DNA of 64,000 nucleotides from Letharia columbiana (GCF_014066305.1 NW_023501042.1:1172501-1236500); one strand, 5' to 3'. Counted from the stretch's first letter, positions 1 through 10,200 are shown. Notes: generated from the sequence alone by a model not told the origin. Numbers and translations are program-made.

Positions 1-600
1 ATAATCTTAATAATATTCTAATATAATTTAAATCTTAATAAAGTTTATTAAAAAGCGATTAAGCGAATTTTTCGCTATTTTAGATAAATTGTCGATTACT
101 AACTTATCTTTAGAGAAGATTTAAAATTTTTAAGCGATTATATCGACGCTAATTAGATTAATAATTAAGATATTTATTATTCTACTTCTAAATATATATT
201 TAATATTAATAGTGAAGTTATTAATTAATTATTAAAGCGATAATCTATTATAGCGCTTTTAATTTATAAAATTAAATATATCGATTAAATATAAATTATT
301 AAAAAAGTAATTTAGTTACGCGATTTATTAAATTAGCTTAATTTTAATAATAAATAAATATAAGTAATAATTATTTTTTATAATAATTAAGGCGTTATAG
401 TATTAGCTAAAAAATTTTAATTTTATATCTATATTAAATATATTAATATTTAATATTACTATATATAAGAATAAGTTACTATTAAGAATATTACTTTAAA
501 TTATATCTTTATTAATTAATAGATAATCGATAATTTTATTAAAACCCTCTTTAAGAATAAATTTAAGAGTTTTTATTAATTTATTAGATTAAAGTATTAT
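1..600 (+). pseudogene. Copia pol 3' end (RNase H), element E1, truncated by window edge
   Basis: Read on the + strand, about 136-165 decodes as a degraded Copia RNase H box (GYxDAxWAGD, with W now TAG and G/D now N). It is followed by a serine-rich S-T-S-G-Y stretch, an ISWLSKRQ-like stretch, a Y-E-T-E-Y active-site region and, further on, a D-N-Q-G-A-I-x-L-A-K-N block. All of these are typical of the C-terminal RNase H of Ty1/Copia polyproteins. Many in-frame stops come from CAA/CAG/TGG to TAA/TAG changes, so the copy is dead. The rest of pol lies upstream of the window. The residues differ clearly from those of E2, H and E4, although the 3' non-coding region and LTR are shared, so E1 is a divergent relative. 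Confidence 0.8.
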
Positions 601-1231
601 TTATAATTATAATCTAATAATCTTAATATAAGAGAGTTATCTACTTTAGAGAAGCTATTTTATTAATTCTCGCATTATAAATAATCGTTTTAAGTCGCTC
701 GTCGAGTCGCTATATTAAACTTAGCACTATATGAACTTACTATTTTATATTAAAATAGCTATTTCTTTAGCGCTATTACTATTATCGTTACTAAAACTTT
801 TAAAATTCTTTTAAAAAATTTATATCTATTCGTTATTAATGTCTCGAGTATTATATCTTTAAATTACTATTATTATAATTACTATTACTAAGAATTAGTT
901 ATCTAAAATAACCCCTATAGAGGCCTTATAGCCGGCGATATATAACTAAAAAGATTTCTTTTAATCATTTTATTTAGTTATTCTCATATATATCCTTCGG
1001 CCTTAAATTAATCGATTTTTGATATACACTAGATAACCTAAAAATAAAATTTTCGAAAAACCGTTTTTTGATAAAAAGTGGAATTTGAGTCATATTTGGG
1101 TGGGGGCCACGGTTTGACATAGTCGTTTTCAGATTTCGACTTTTCACCTTACCTACCCGGTTTTGACACCGTTAGCATTAAACTTCGAGTCCACTGAATT
1201 TCGCTTATAAAAGGATATGTGCGAAGGGAAG
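601..1231 (+). other. E1 3' non-coding region
   Basis: Between the end of pol and the LTR lies long non-coding DNA that aligns along its length with 8440-9411 of E2. Shared landmarks are CCCCTATAGAGGCCTTA, GCCGGCGATATA, the hairpin at 1061-1081 and GTCGTTTTCAGATTTCGAC. The last 170 bp keep CA/TG dinucleotides and G-runs, so RIP is weak there. E1 passes directly from the TTTCGAC block to ACCTACCCGG and GACACCGTTAGCA, lacking the roughly 250 bp with G-runs and tandem repeats that E2 has at this point. Confidence 0.75.
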
Positions 1232-1383
1232 TATTGAAATTCGGATCACGTGACTCTTGGCGTCTTGGCGGTCACGTGACTACGTCACGTGACACGCCTT
1301 AGCGCGCCCATGTCAAGTCGCTCTTTCCTTTCATAGAACTCTATAGTCAATACAATTAAGTGTCCTACCTTCATATTTTAGTA
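1232..1383 (+). repeat. 3' LTR of E1 (family A LTR)
   Basis: It begins TATTGAAATTCGGATCACG (TG ancestral, C-to-T type change) and ends at CATATTTTAGTA. It is collinear with the E2 LTRs at 2371 and 9412. Three TCACGTGA palindromes lie at 1246-1253, 1272-1279 and 1285-1292, with a CTTGGCG direct repeat between the first two. It is 152 bp, against 149 bp for E2. The right-hand target duplication cannot be tested because the left LTR is outside the window. Confidence 0.8.
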
Positions 1384-2063
1384 AATTTCTTTATAATATT
1401 CTTCGTAATATTCTTCGTAGTATTCTCCGTAGTATTCTCCGCATTTATCTATTATATCTTAGAAAAAGCACGCACTTTGAAAATTTTCGGCTAATCCTTT
1501 ATACTTATATAGTTAATAAATATATCTTATTAATTTAACTTCTACTTTTTAAATTTCTATTAATATATTATATATGTTATATTTTTATAAAAGATATATT
1601 TAATTTAGAATATCATTAATAATTTAATTTTCGAAATAGATAGCTATAAGAAATCTAAAGTATCTTATAAAATCGTTTTATTAACTATAGATTAATAGAT
1701 CGTTAATAGAGAGTAAAGCTATTTATCGAAATAGCGTATTTATAATTATAATATCGATAAATACCTTATAAATAACGAAAAGTATAAATTAATATTATAT
1801 AATATGTATATAATATAATTAATTTAGATATTCGCTATTATAAATAGCGTTTAAGCTAAAAAGTAGCTTAAACGATAACGACGAGGTATTATAATTTTTT
1901 TAGACTTTAAACGAGATTAAAAAGTATAAATATATCGATAATATAGGACTTATAGATATAAGAATTAAATTCTATTAATAGAATACTTATCTATTAAATT
2001 TAATAATAAAGATATATTAATTATTTTCTATATATTAGATCTTCTTTAATTCTTCTCTATATC
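1384..2063. other. RIP-altered DNA, unassigned (left flank of H)
   Basis: AT-rich sequence with few CA/TG dinucleotides. No protein family was recognised in any frame. It was contiguous with 55851 onward before H inserted, because ATATC flanks H on both sides. It contains a short tandem repeat at its left end. It is probably another decayed element, but I cannot name it. Confidence 0.5.
1395..1442. repeat. 12-bp tandem repeat, 4 units
   Basis: Four consecutive 12-bp units: AATATTCTTCGT twice, then AGTATTCTCCGT about twice. They sit immediately right of the E1 LTR. The difference between the pairs (AATATTCTTCGT versus AGTATTCTCCGT) is transition-only, as expected from RIP acting on a former identical array. 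Confidence 0.7.
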
Positions 2064-2286
2064 TATTAAAATATGAGGTAGAATACTTAACTAAAGAGTT
2101 CTATGAAAGAAAAGAGCGACTAGATATAAATACATTAAGGCGTATTATATAACTATATTATATGATTATCAAGACGCTAAGAATTACGTAATCCGAATTT
2201 CAATACTCCTCTTTATATATATTTTTTTATACGCGAAATTTGATAGATATGAAGTTTAATGTTAACGGTATTAAAATCAAATAGAT
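2064..2286 (-). repeat. 3' LTR of H plus first 81 bp of its 3' non-coding region
   Basis: 2064-2205 is the reverse complement of the family A LTR: it starts TATTAAAATATGAGG and ends CCGAATTTCAATA, 142 bp. 2206-2286 is the reverse complement of the end of the element's internal region (CTCCTCTTTATATA, then AAGTTTAATG, then AAAATCAAATAG), matching 9330-9411 of E2. It stops at TAGAT, where element B entered. The sequence resumes at 31743 with TAGATAAGATAAAAATAA, the same continuation found uninterrupted in E4 near 13662. Confidence 0.85.
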
Positions 2287-2370
2287 TATTGAAAGTAGTA
2301 GGTGAAACACTTGATTGATTGGATCTAACTGCAGAGAGCATCACGAATACATGTATCGCCAAGCCTCGGC
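2287..2370 (-). repeat. 3' LTR of B, left part
   Basis: First 84 bp of the LTR, from TATTGAAAGTAGTAGG to CCAAGCCTCGGC, where E2 entered and duplicated TCGGC (2366-2370 and 9561-9565). The homologous uninterrupted LTR at 31604 reads GTTAAGTCTCGGCAAATC across the junction, which confirms the insertion point. CA/TG dinucleotides are retained from about 2300 onward. Confidence 0.85.
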
Positions 2371-2519
2371 TGTTGAAATTCGGATCACGTGACTCTTGGC
2401 GTCTTGGCGGTCACGTGACATAGTCACGTAATACGCCTTAGCGTATTTATATCTAGTCGCTCTTTTCTTTATAGTAACTCTATAGTTAATAACTAAGTAT
2501 CTTATCTTATATTTCTATA
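2371..2519 (+). repeat. 5' LTR of E2
   Basis: Runs from TGTTGAAATTCGGATCACG to TATTTCTATA (ancestral ...CCACA). Two intact TCACGTGA palindromes lie at 2385-2392 and 2411-2418; the third, at 2424-2431, is now TCACGTAA. It differs from the 3' LTR at 9412 mainly by C-to-T and G-to-A transitions concentrated in its second half. Confidence 0.9.
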
Positions 2520-2543
2520 GATTATAAGCTCGAGCTCTACTCG
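2520..2543 (+). other. Primer-binding site of E2 (tRNA anticodon-arm type)
   Basis: Directly after the LTR comes GATTATAAGCTCGAGCTCTAC. Its complement, GTAGAGCTCGAGCTTATAATC, resembles the D-arm to anticodon-loop part of a methionine tRNA (GTAGAGC...GGGCTCATAACC) once C-to-T changes are allowed. A primer that pairs at the anticodon arm, not at the tRNA 3' CCA end, is the half-tRNA priming known for Drosophila copia. The same motif abuts the 5' LTRs of H, E4, B and the TRIM. Confidence 0.6.
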
Positions 2544-3899
2544 ATAACTATTATATTATAACTACTATTCGCCTCTATAACTATAACTATTCTTTAGACT
2601 TTTAATATCTATCTTATAATATTTAAAGTCTTATTATATAAAGATAGTAATAGCTATAGAGATATTCTTTTAATCTTCTTAATAAAGATATTTCTCTCTC
2701 TTAAAATAGTTATAGGTCTAAGCGAGTATAATTAATTAATAATATAAGGGGCTAAAAGCCGCTTTTACCTTTACTCTAAGCGAGCTAAGATATATCATCT
2801 TTAATCAAAATATCGAACTCGCTAAATATATTAAGTATATAATTATATTATTATATAATTAAGTTATATCGCTAAGGCTCTCTAAATCTTATTAGCTTTC
2901 GCTAAATTAAAATACTTAACTTTATTAAAAATAAAGTTATTTTATATTAATATTAACTTTAAAATTATATATTAACTATTAAATTAATAACTATTAATTA
3001 AAAGTAATTAAATATTAATATTAATAGTCTAATTATAATTTAGAGTATTTTAGAGCTAGTATTACTATCTCTTAATACGCTTATAAATCTATTAAGATTA
3101 AAATAATAAGAATATCTTATTAATATTAGCTTCTAGGCCTTTAGAAGCCCCTTAAAAAAAAGAGGCTAAAACCCTATTATCGAATTCTTTTTTTATATTT
3201 ATTTATATTCTATTATCGTAATTATAAAGTTAGAATAATCTTCGAAGTCTTATAATAGTAGCTAGCGATATAAATATTTTAGATCTAAATCTTTAAATAA
3301 GTAATATAAGAAAAGTATTAATTTCTCTTTAAGAAGAAGATTTATATATCTATAATAACTATACTCTATATAATTCTATTAAAAATTAACCTTTATTTAT
3401 AAGTTATTTTTATTATTAAATATCTTTTATTTTAATTATATCGCTTATATCTATCGTAGCTCTATATATAAATACTTTCTTATTTTTTATATAAGAATTT
3501 AAAGCTTAAAAACGATAGTTAACTAGTATTAATAAGATTTTTAAAAACTCTAATAACGATTAGAGTATTTATTTTATTTTCGCTATTTTATTAAATAATA
3601 GTTTTATTAATCTTAAATTTAAAGCTAGCGAAGATATATTTAGCTCTATAAGCGATATTAAGCTATTTAACCTTTATACTAAAATATCTATTATATTTAC
3701 TTTAAAGTTACTTTTAAAGTCTTTCTCTAACTTTACTACTTCGTCTAAAATAATAACTAAATTATTATTATTATTATCGTTATTACTCTCTTTATTAATA
3801 TTCTATATATCTTTATCTAGATTATCTTTTAGCGATAATAAATTTAAATAATTAATTATAGCGCTTTATAATTAAGATTTAATCTTAATTTAATAAAAA
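2544..3899 (+). other. E2 5' leader and unresolved start of gag
   Basis: Heavily RIP-altered sequence between the primer site and the first recognisable coding signal. No start codon can be chosen and no motif is readable in any frame. It matches in position the leader of E4 (30600-30948) and of H (53976-54640), but reading frames are destroyed. Confidence 0.5.
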
Positions 3900-6800
3900 T
3901 AATTTTCCTCTAATCTTTATCGTTATTCTAGAATCTAATATAGAATATATTAGATAAAGATAAGATATTAAGAGCTAATTAATACTTAATAATCTTTTAT
4001 TCTTTATTAAAATTACTAAGCTTAAAACTTATATAACTATTTTTTAATATCTTAAATATAGTAATTACTAGCTTATCGAGATTAATTATAATAATAAAAA
4101 TTCTTAAATAATATTTAATATTATCGCTAAATATTATAAATTTAAAAGTTTTAAGCTCTATATAAAGCTAATTCGCTAATTACTTAATATTACTCTTACT
4201 TTTAAAAAAGATATTCATTAATATAAAAAGGATTTTTATAAGATTATTATTAAAATCGCTAGTTTATATAAATCGCTCGCTCTATTAAAGCTCTTTCTAA
4301 TTTAACTCTTTCTTATAAAACTTAAAAACTCTTTTAATATCTTTATAATAATTTATATCTAGATCTATAAGCTATATAATAATAAAATTATTAAATTTAA
4401 TAAGATTATCTATATCGCGATAAATAAAGAGATTTATCTACTATTATTTAAAGATAGCGATATTATTATATACGCTATTTATAATAATAGCAATAAAAAT
4501 AAAAATAAGTAGTTCGTTAAATACTATAAAACCGGCGGATTCGAAAATTAATCGCGAAACTTATTTTTTATATAAGGTCGTCAAATATAAATTTAGATAT
4601 CCCCTCGTTAAATACTAGATTAAGTTCTCTTATCTAAAATCTAAAAAGTTTATATCAAATAAAAAAAAGAAGAAGAAGACTTAAATTATTATAATTAATT
4701 TTAATAATATAGAGAAGAGCCTTAATATTAAGCGTAAGCGTATCGAAAAGAGATATTTTTAACATCTTTACTTTAGAGGAGAATAAGTATCTTAATATTA
4801 ACTATATCTTTCTAAAAGAATTAAATTTAACTATATATTATATAAATCTTAGTTTTAATAATTTTAATATCCTCGATATAATTAATAATAAGAGAAGTTA
4901 TTAACTTAATAGTTATCGATTTTAATTTAAAGTATAACTTAATAATAGCTAACTTTATTAATCTATACTCTTATATAATAATAAACTCTAACTACTTCTC
5001 GCTATTTCTTTATTAATTATTCGATATTTATTATCTATAAAAAGATCTACTCTCGCTCTATTCGCGATATTAAGAGATAATTAAATTTAATCTCTTAACC
5101 GCGATATTATTAGCTTAAATTACTCTATTTAAAATAAGTATATAAATATTACTCTATTTAATATCTTATATATACTTAATATAAACGTTAATCTTCTTTT
5201 TATTAATAAACTCTTAGATATTAATATTATAATTATCTTTTATAAAACTAATTACACTTTAATTAAAGATAATCTAAAGCTTATAAATACTTATAATCGA
5301 GATTTATTCTTTCTCAATCTCTAAAATAATTTAAATAATATCTTAGCGATATATAGTATTTCTTTTAAACTCTATTTATTAACTCTAATATATTTATATA
5401 AACTATTTAGATTAATAAGAATTTAAATAAACTTCTCTCTATAGCGATAGATATAGATTTTACTAAGAATATCGCGAATAAGTATATTTATAAAGTACTA
5501 TATTATAGGGCGTTAAAAGACTATTTCTTATATTAATTCTATTACGCCCGATATATAATTAAGTAAATTTATTTATAGCGATCTTATAGAGTCTCTATTC
5601 TTCTACTAATTTTAATAACTATAAATACTTTATAATATTTAAAAATAATTTTATCTTCTACTTTAAAGTCTACTATATTTATTATAAGAGTAAGATCTTC
5701 GCTATATTTTTATAATTTAAGATCTATCTTAAGTTATATAATTATAAAATCTCTTATATTCGCCTTAATAATAAGAGCGAATATATATTTAAAGTTTTTC
5801 TTAATTATCTCGCTTTATCGAGTATTAAATAGAAACTTATTATTTCTAATAACTCTTAGATAAATAATATAGCTAAGCGTTTTAGAGTAAACCTTACTAT
5901 ATAAGATATATCTTATTCTTTTAAGCTTTAATCTTAATAAATCTTTTTAATCTAAAATTATTATTATCGCTAATTATTTAATAATATAATTATCTAATAT
6001 TAAAATTATTATAATTTCTTTTAAGGCCTTCTATTAATAAAAGTCTATTCTTTTCTATTTATATATAATCGATTTTATTACTTACGCGATAAAACGAATC
6101 TAGAAAAAACTTATAAATTAAAGTAAAAAGTATATATTACTAAGATATAAGAGGGAGTATATCTTTTAGCTATATAATCTTATTAAGAAGATAATATTTT
6201 ATAAATCGCGCTAATAGCGTATACTTTATAAAAAAATAGCTCTTAATTATAAATTTAAAAGAAGAAATTAAGGTTTATAAGTTCTCGAATAAGCGATAAT
6301 ATCTAATAGTATTAGTATTCGCTATAAGGGAAATATTAAATAAGTAATATATTACTAATATTTCGAAAGATATTAAATCTAAAGAAGTATTAGAAGATAT
6401 TATATTTATAATTAAAATAATCTCTAAATCTTTAATAACTTTAAGATCTTTAATATTTATAAGATTAAGGCTAAATTTTCTATAGCTAATTAATAAGCTA
6501 GCGCCTTCGCGGAGATCTATATAAAAGTCTTTAATATAATATATTTAAATAATTACGCGAGAGTCCTTAGCTTAAGCGCTTTTAATATAAGCTTCTCGAT
6601 CTACTCGATTAAATACTATACTTATATTTATATCGATAATTCGACCTATATTATCTATATAGGAAATTTCTTTAAATTTAAATTTAATATCCTTAGGCTT
6701 AAATTTAATATCTATTATTATCGAAGTTATATAAACTATTCGCGAAGATTATTAATTAAACGCTATTTAAAGAATATTATATAATTATTTAAATCTTATA

Positions 6801-8430
6801 ATTTTAAATCTATAAGATCTATCGTTTAACTCTCTTTTAAAAACCTTTATAATATTCGCTCTTTACTTACAAATTATATTAATAAATTAAATATCTTTAA
6901 GCTTATTACTTATAAGTAGATTATATCTAATTAACTATTTTAAATAAATTAAAAACTTTTTATAAAAGATAAATATAAATCTCTTATAAATAATAATACT
7001 TAATATCTTATTTAGGCGTCTTTTAAAACTTATATTTTAAGAGATAGATAAATTTATATCTTAAAATAAGGTCTTAATAAAGAAATTACTCGCTATAAGA
7101 TACGCTAAATTATTTAAAAATTTAAATAATAGAAGGGTTATAATTATTATAATACTTTTATATTAATAATAAAGTCTATAAGTTATAAAGCGATCTTTAT
7201 ATTTATAATTATCTTAAGATTAGAATTTAGAGTAAATAAATATTAAAACTATCTTTTTATATAATAATATAAAAAAAGAGATTTATATATATTAATTCGA
7301 TAGCTTTAATAAAAACAATATTAAGATTTATAAGTTAAATAAGATACTTTATAGTTTAAAATAATTCCCTTAAATTTAATATTAGTATTTCTTAAAATAT
7401 ATAAAAAAGCTAAATCTTCTCTTTATTAAATCGAATAATAGCGTATTTATAGATCTTAAGAAGAATATTATTATAGCGCTCTATATCGATAATATTCTAA
7501 TTATTAATCTTAGTAAAGTCGAAATTTAGCGAATTAAAAAGGGTCTTAACGCGAAGTTTTATATATCGAATTTAGAACTATATATCTACTACTTAAATAT
7601 AATTATTAAAAAAAATTATTATAACGATATTCTTCATTTAAGATAAGAGACTTATATTACTTAATTCTTAAACTATTTTAATTATTAAAACCTTACCCCG
7701 ATATTAATACCTCTCAAAATTAATTATAAACTAGCTTTCGTCGAAAAAAGCTATATCGCTTTAAAGGAAATTATAAAAAAATTATTAATTCGCGGTAGAA
7801 TCTCTTATATATATTATATTTAATACTTATTCTAATATCGCCTACGCGATATTATTAATAAGTTATTACTTAGTTAATTTAACTTTAATATATTAAAATA
7901 TAATTATTTAAATCTTTCGATATTTAAGAAATATAATATACTATAAATTTATATATAAAGGCTCTCTTTAAAAACTTATCGATTATATTAATTCTAATTA
8001 AATTAATAATATAACTCGAAGATTTATATCTAGTTATCTTTTTAATATAAAGAATAATATAATTAATTAATTATCTAAGTGTTAAGTTATTATAATATTA
8101 TTTACTTATAAAATAGAGTATATTAATTAGATATAGACTATTAAAAAAGTAATCTAATTAAAAAATCTATTTAATTAACTTCTTCGCCTTAACGATATAA
8201 ACTTTAAGATTATTATTATTTTTAATAATAATTAAAGCGTAATTACTCTCGTAAAAAACGCTTAATTTTATACTCATATTAAATATATTAATATTATCTA
8301 TTATTTTATATAAGAAAAGATTAATAATAATATTATAAATATATAATATATTTCTACTAATAAATAGATAACTAATAAACTTATTAAGGCCCTTTACTTA
8401 AATAAATTTATTACTTTTTAAGACGCTCTT
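3900..8430 (+). pseudogene. E2 gag-pol pseudogene (Copia polyprotein)
   Basis: No long ORF survives, but signals appear in the expected order. At 4522-4548 YYKTGGFEN resembles the core of a CCHC knuckle. Around 5640-5960 is the integrase core, with NNKSEY at 5767-5784 standing for the family's D-N-x-G-E-Y and an AxRF box after it. At 7482-7493 YIDN is the mutated RT active site YVDD, followed by AKF-x-x-S-x-L and a YYL-x-I block. At 7981-8010 is the RNase H box (GYTDSDWAGD in relatives, here DYINSN-stop-INN), then a T-R-R block and an ISTNKQIT-like tail near 8350. The coding part ends near 8430. In life this would yield protease, integrase, RT and RNase H for copy-and-paste transposition; this copy cannot. 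Confidence 0.85.
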
Positions 8431-8977
8431 AAGATAAAAATTATATCTACTTACTTCTTTAATAGTTACTAATCTTACTACTATCTTAATATAATCTTAT
8501 TTTATAAGAGAGCTATTCTATTATATCTATACCTAGATTTAGAAGAGCTATCTATTATCAACTACTCTAGAAAAGTTATTTTATTAATCTTCTATACTAT
8601 AGATAATTTACTTAAATCGCTTATCGAGTCGCTATATTAGACTTAATACTCTATAAACTCGCTATTTTATATTAAAATAGCTATTTCTTTAGCGCTATAG
8701 CTACTATCGCTATTAAACCTCTAAAGCTCTTTTCGAGAAATCTATATCTATTCGTTACTAATATCTTAAGTATTATACCTTTAAATTACCGCTATCATAG
8801 CCACTATTACTAAGAATTAATTATCTAAAATAGCCCCTATAGAGGCCTTACAGCCGGCGATATACAGCTAGAAGAATTTCTTTTAATTATTTTAGTCACC
8901 CCCACAAATATCCTCCGGCCTCGAATTGATCGATTTTTGGTGTCATCAGATGGCCTGGAAATAAAATTTCCGAAAAA

Positions 8978-8998
8978 CCGCTTTTTGACAAAAAGTGG
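8978..8998. other. Conserved hairpin in Copia 3' non-coding region
   Basis: CCGCTTTTT-GAC-AAAAAGTGG can fold into a 9-bp stem (one G-T style mismatch) with a 3-base loop. Equivalent hairpins occur at 1061-1081 (E1), 9788-9808 (B, - sense), 14081-14101 (E4) and 32124-32144 (H). The loop and the G/A stem position vary, but pairing is kept. It is present in both LTR families, so it predates their split or was exchanged. Confidence 0.6.
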
Positions 8999-9124
8999 AA
9001 TTTGGGTCGAATTTTGGTGGGGGACTGGTCTGATAGTCGTTTTCAGATTTCGACTTTTCACTTTACCTACCCTGTTTTGAACGTCGCGAACATTGAATCT
9101 CGTGTTTTTTAATTTCGTTTACAT

Positions 9125-9158
9125 GGGGGGAGGGTAGGGGTATAAGGGGTGTAGGGGG
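9125..9158 (+). other. G-run cluster (G-quadruplex-like) in E2 3' region
   Basis: Five runs of three or more G (GGGGGG, GGG, GGGG, GGGG, GGGGG) occur within 34 bp with 1-5 base spacers on the sense strand. This fits the usual G3+N1-7 quadruplex pattern. B has a related cluster on its sense (-) strand at 9676-9696. Folding is inferred from the pattern only. Confidence 0.6.
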
Positions 9159-9174
9159 TATGTTTTCACGCTAG

Positions 9175-9310
9175 CTACCCGGCACTAACTCACCTTGGCT
9201 ATTCGATATTGATTTTACTTCTACTACCCGGCGCTAACTTACTCTGGCTACTCGGCTCGGATTTCACTTCAACTACCCGGCGCTAACTCACTTCGATAAC
9301 CCGGCGAAAA
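9175..9310 (+). repeat. Minisatellite of about 25 bp in E2 3' region
   Basis: About five degenerate units built on ACCCGGCGCTAACTCACTTC, alternating with a longer variant (CTACTCGGCTCGGATTTCAC). The same array, RIP-altered and reverse-complemented, is much longer in E4 (13691-14038) and H (31780-32085) and is absent from E1, so copy number changes between copies. Confidence 0.75.
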
Positions 9311-9411
9311 TCGATAAGTCATTTCACCTTACCTACCCGGTTTTGACACCGTCAGCATTAAACTTCGTGTTCACTGGGTTTCGCCTATGAGAGGATACGT
9401 GCGAAGGGGAG

Positions 9412-9560
9412 TGTTGAAATTCGGATCACGTGACTCTTGGCGTCTTGGCGGTCACGTGACATGGTCACGTGACACGCCTTAGCGTGTCCGTATCTAGTCG
9501 CTCTTTCCTCCATAGTAACTCCATAGTTAACAACTAAGTGTCTTACCTCATATTTCCACA
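9412..9560 (+). repeat. 3' LTR of E2, best preserved family A LTR
   Basis: TGTTGAAATTCGG ... TCATATTTCCACA, 149 bp, with canonical TG...CA ends. Three perfect TCACGTGA palindromes lie at 9426-9433, 9452-9459 and 9465-9472, and a CTTGGCG-T-CTTGGCG direct repeat sits between the first two. It is followed by the duplicated TCGGC. It is the best template for deducing the original LTR. Confidence 0.92.
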
Positions 9561-9565
9561 TCGGC

Positions 9566-9620
9566 AAACCTTCCTCGCCTCGACTAACCTTCCAATTCAG
9601 TCAGATAACACATTTCGACA
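9566..9620 (-). repeat. 3' LTR of B, right part
   Basis: AAACCTTCCTCGCC ... CACATTTCGACA, the last 55 bp of the LTR after the E2 insertion. Together with 2287-2370 it makes 139 bp, exactly the length of the 31604-31742 LTR. It is little mutated. The adjoining CTCCCACATG is, on the - strand, the purine tract that primes plus-strand synthesis. Confidence 0.85.
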
Positions 9621-10200
9621 CTCCCACATGCTCGAAATGTAGCTCGAATCAAACAAGTAGAAAAACGAAAAAATACCCCCACCCCTCTACCCCCCCATTC
9701 GAGCAAATAGCTATATCTAAACGCCGGGTGATAAAGGTGAAGAAGGTATATACATAGGAAAATTCCATTCACCCTATATAAAAAATTCCATTTTTTATTA
9801 AAAAGCGGTTTTTTGAAAATTTTATTTCTAGTTCACTTAATATATATCAAAGATTAATTAATTAAAGATTGAAAGTTTATAACGTCTATAATAGGATAAA
9901 TAATATAAAAAGTTGAAATCTAAAAATAACTATATTACGTTTTAGATATCTAGTCTTTAGCGTATAATAGTAGAAATAGCTATTTTAGTATAAAATAATA
10001 AGTTTATAGAGTATTAAATTTAATATAGCGGCTCGGCGAGTAACTTAAGTAAATTATTTGAGATATAGAGATTAATTAGAAGTAGGCTCTTATATAAGTA
10101 ATAATATCGAAATCTATTTACCCCTTAAAGTGCTAGAGTTAACTCTTTCTTAATAATAATTTATTTATCTCTTAAGATATTAAAGTTAACTCTTAATAAT
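9621..10200 (-). other. B 3' non-coding region
   Basis: On the - strand this follows pol and precedes the 3' LTR. It contains a C-rich stretch at 9676-9696 (three G-runs of 5, 4 and 7 on the sense strand) and the hairpin homologue at 9788-9808. It is well preserved to about 9780 and strongly RIP-altered beyond that. Shared structures with family A show the two Copia families are related outside their LTRs. No gene is seen. Confidence 0.65.

Larger units (their letters stand above)
8431..9411 (+). other. E2 long 3' non-coding region
   Basis: About 980 bp between pol and the 3' LTR, unusually long for Copia. In order it holds CCCCTATAGAGGCC near 8836, a hairpin at 8978-8998, GTCGTTTTCAGATTTCGAC, a cluster of five G-runs at 9125-9158, a minisatellite at 9175-9310, and a terminal purine tract (GCGAAGGGGAG) next to the LTR that serves as the polypurine tract. 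CA and TG are common after about 8820, so this end largely escaped RIP. Apparent short antisense ORFs here are chance readings. Confidence 0.75.
2371..9560 (+). mobile_element. E2: complete Copia retrotransposon, family A, 7190 bp
   Basis: Two 149-bp LTRs (2371-2519 and 9412-9560) flank a 6.9-kb interior, with TCGGC duplicated on both sides. Order on + is LTR, primer site, leader, gag-like zinc-knuckle remnant, integrase, RT, RNase H, about 1 kb of non-coding DNA, LTR. Integrase before RT places it in Ty1/Copia. It lies inside B's 3' LTR and opposite to B in direction. The 3' kilobase and 3' LTR are far less mutated than the coding region. Confidence 0.9.

Noticed and set aside
2064..2205. 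Solo LTR in - orientation
   Set aside because: It is followed by 81 bp of internal sequence and its duplication ATATC is found again at 55846, so it is one end of H, not a solo LTR.
8837..9061. 74-codon ORF on the - strand
   Set aside because: It lies antisense in the 3' non-coding region of E2, is open only because this island escaped RIP, and the corresponding sequence in E1 does not preserve it.
9385..9567. 60-codon ORF on the - strand
   Set aside because: It overlaps the E2 3' LTR and crosses the insertion boundary with B, so it cannot be a gene that predates the insertion; no family resemblance.
9584..9772. 62-codon ORF on the - strand with a hydrophobic start
   Set aside because: It spans the B LTR and 3' non-coding region; no counterpart in the other B LTR and no domain. 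The hydrophobic appearance comes from AT-rich codons.
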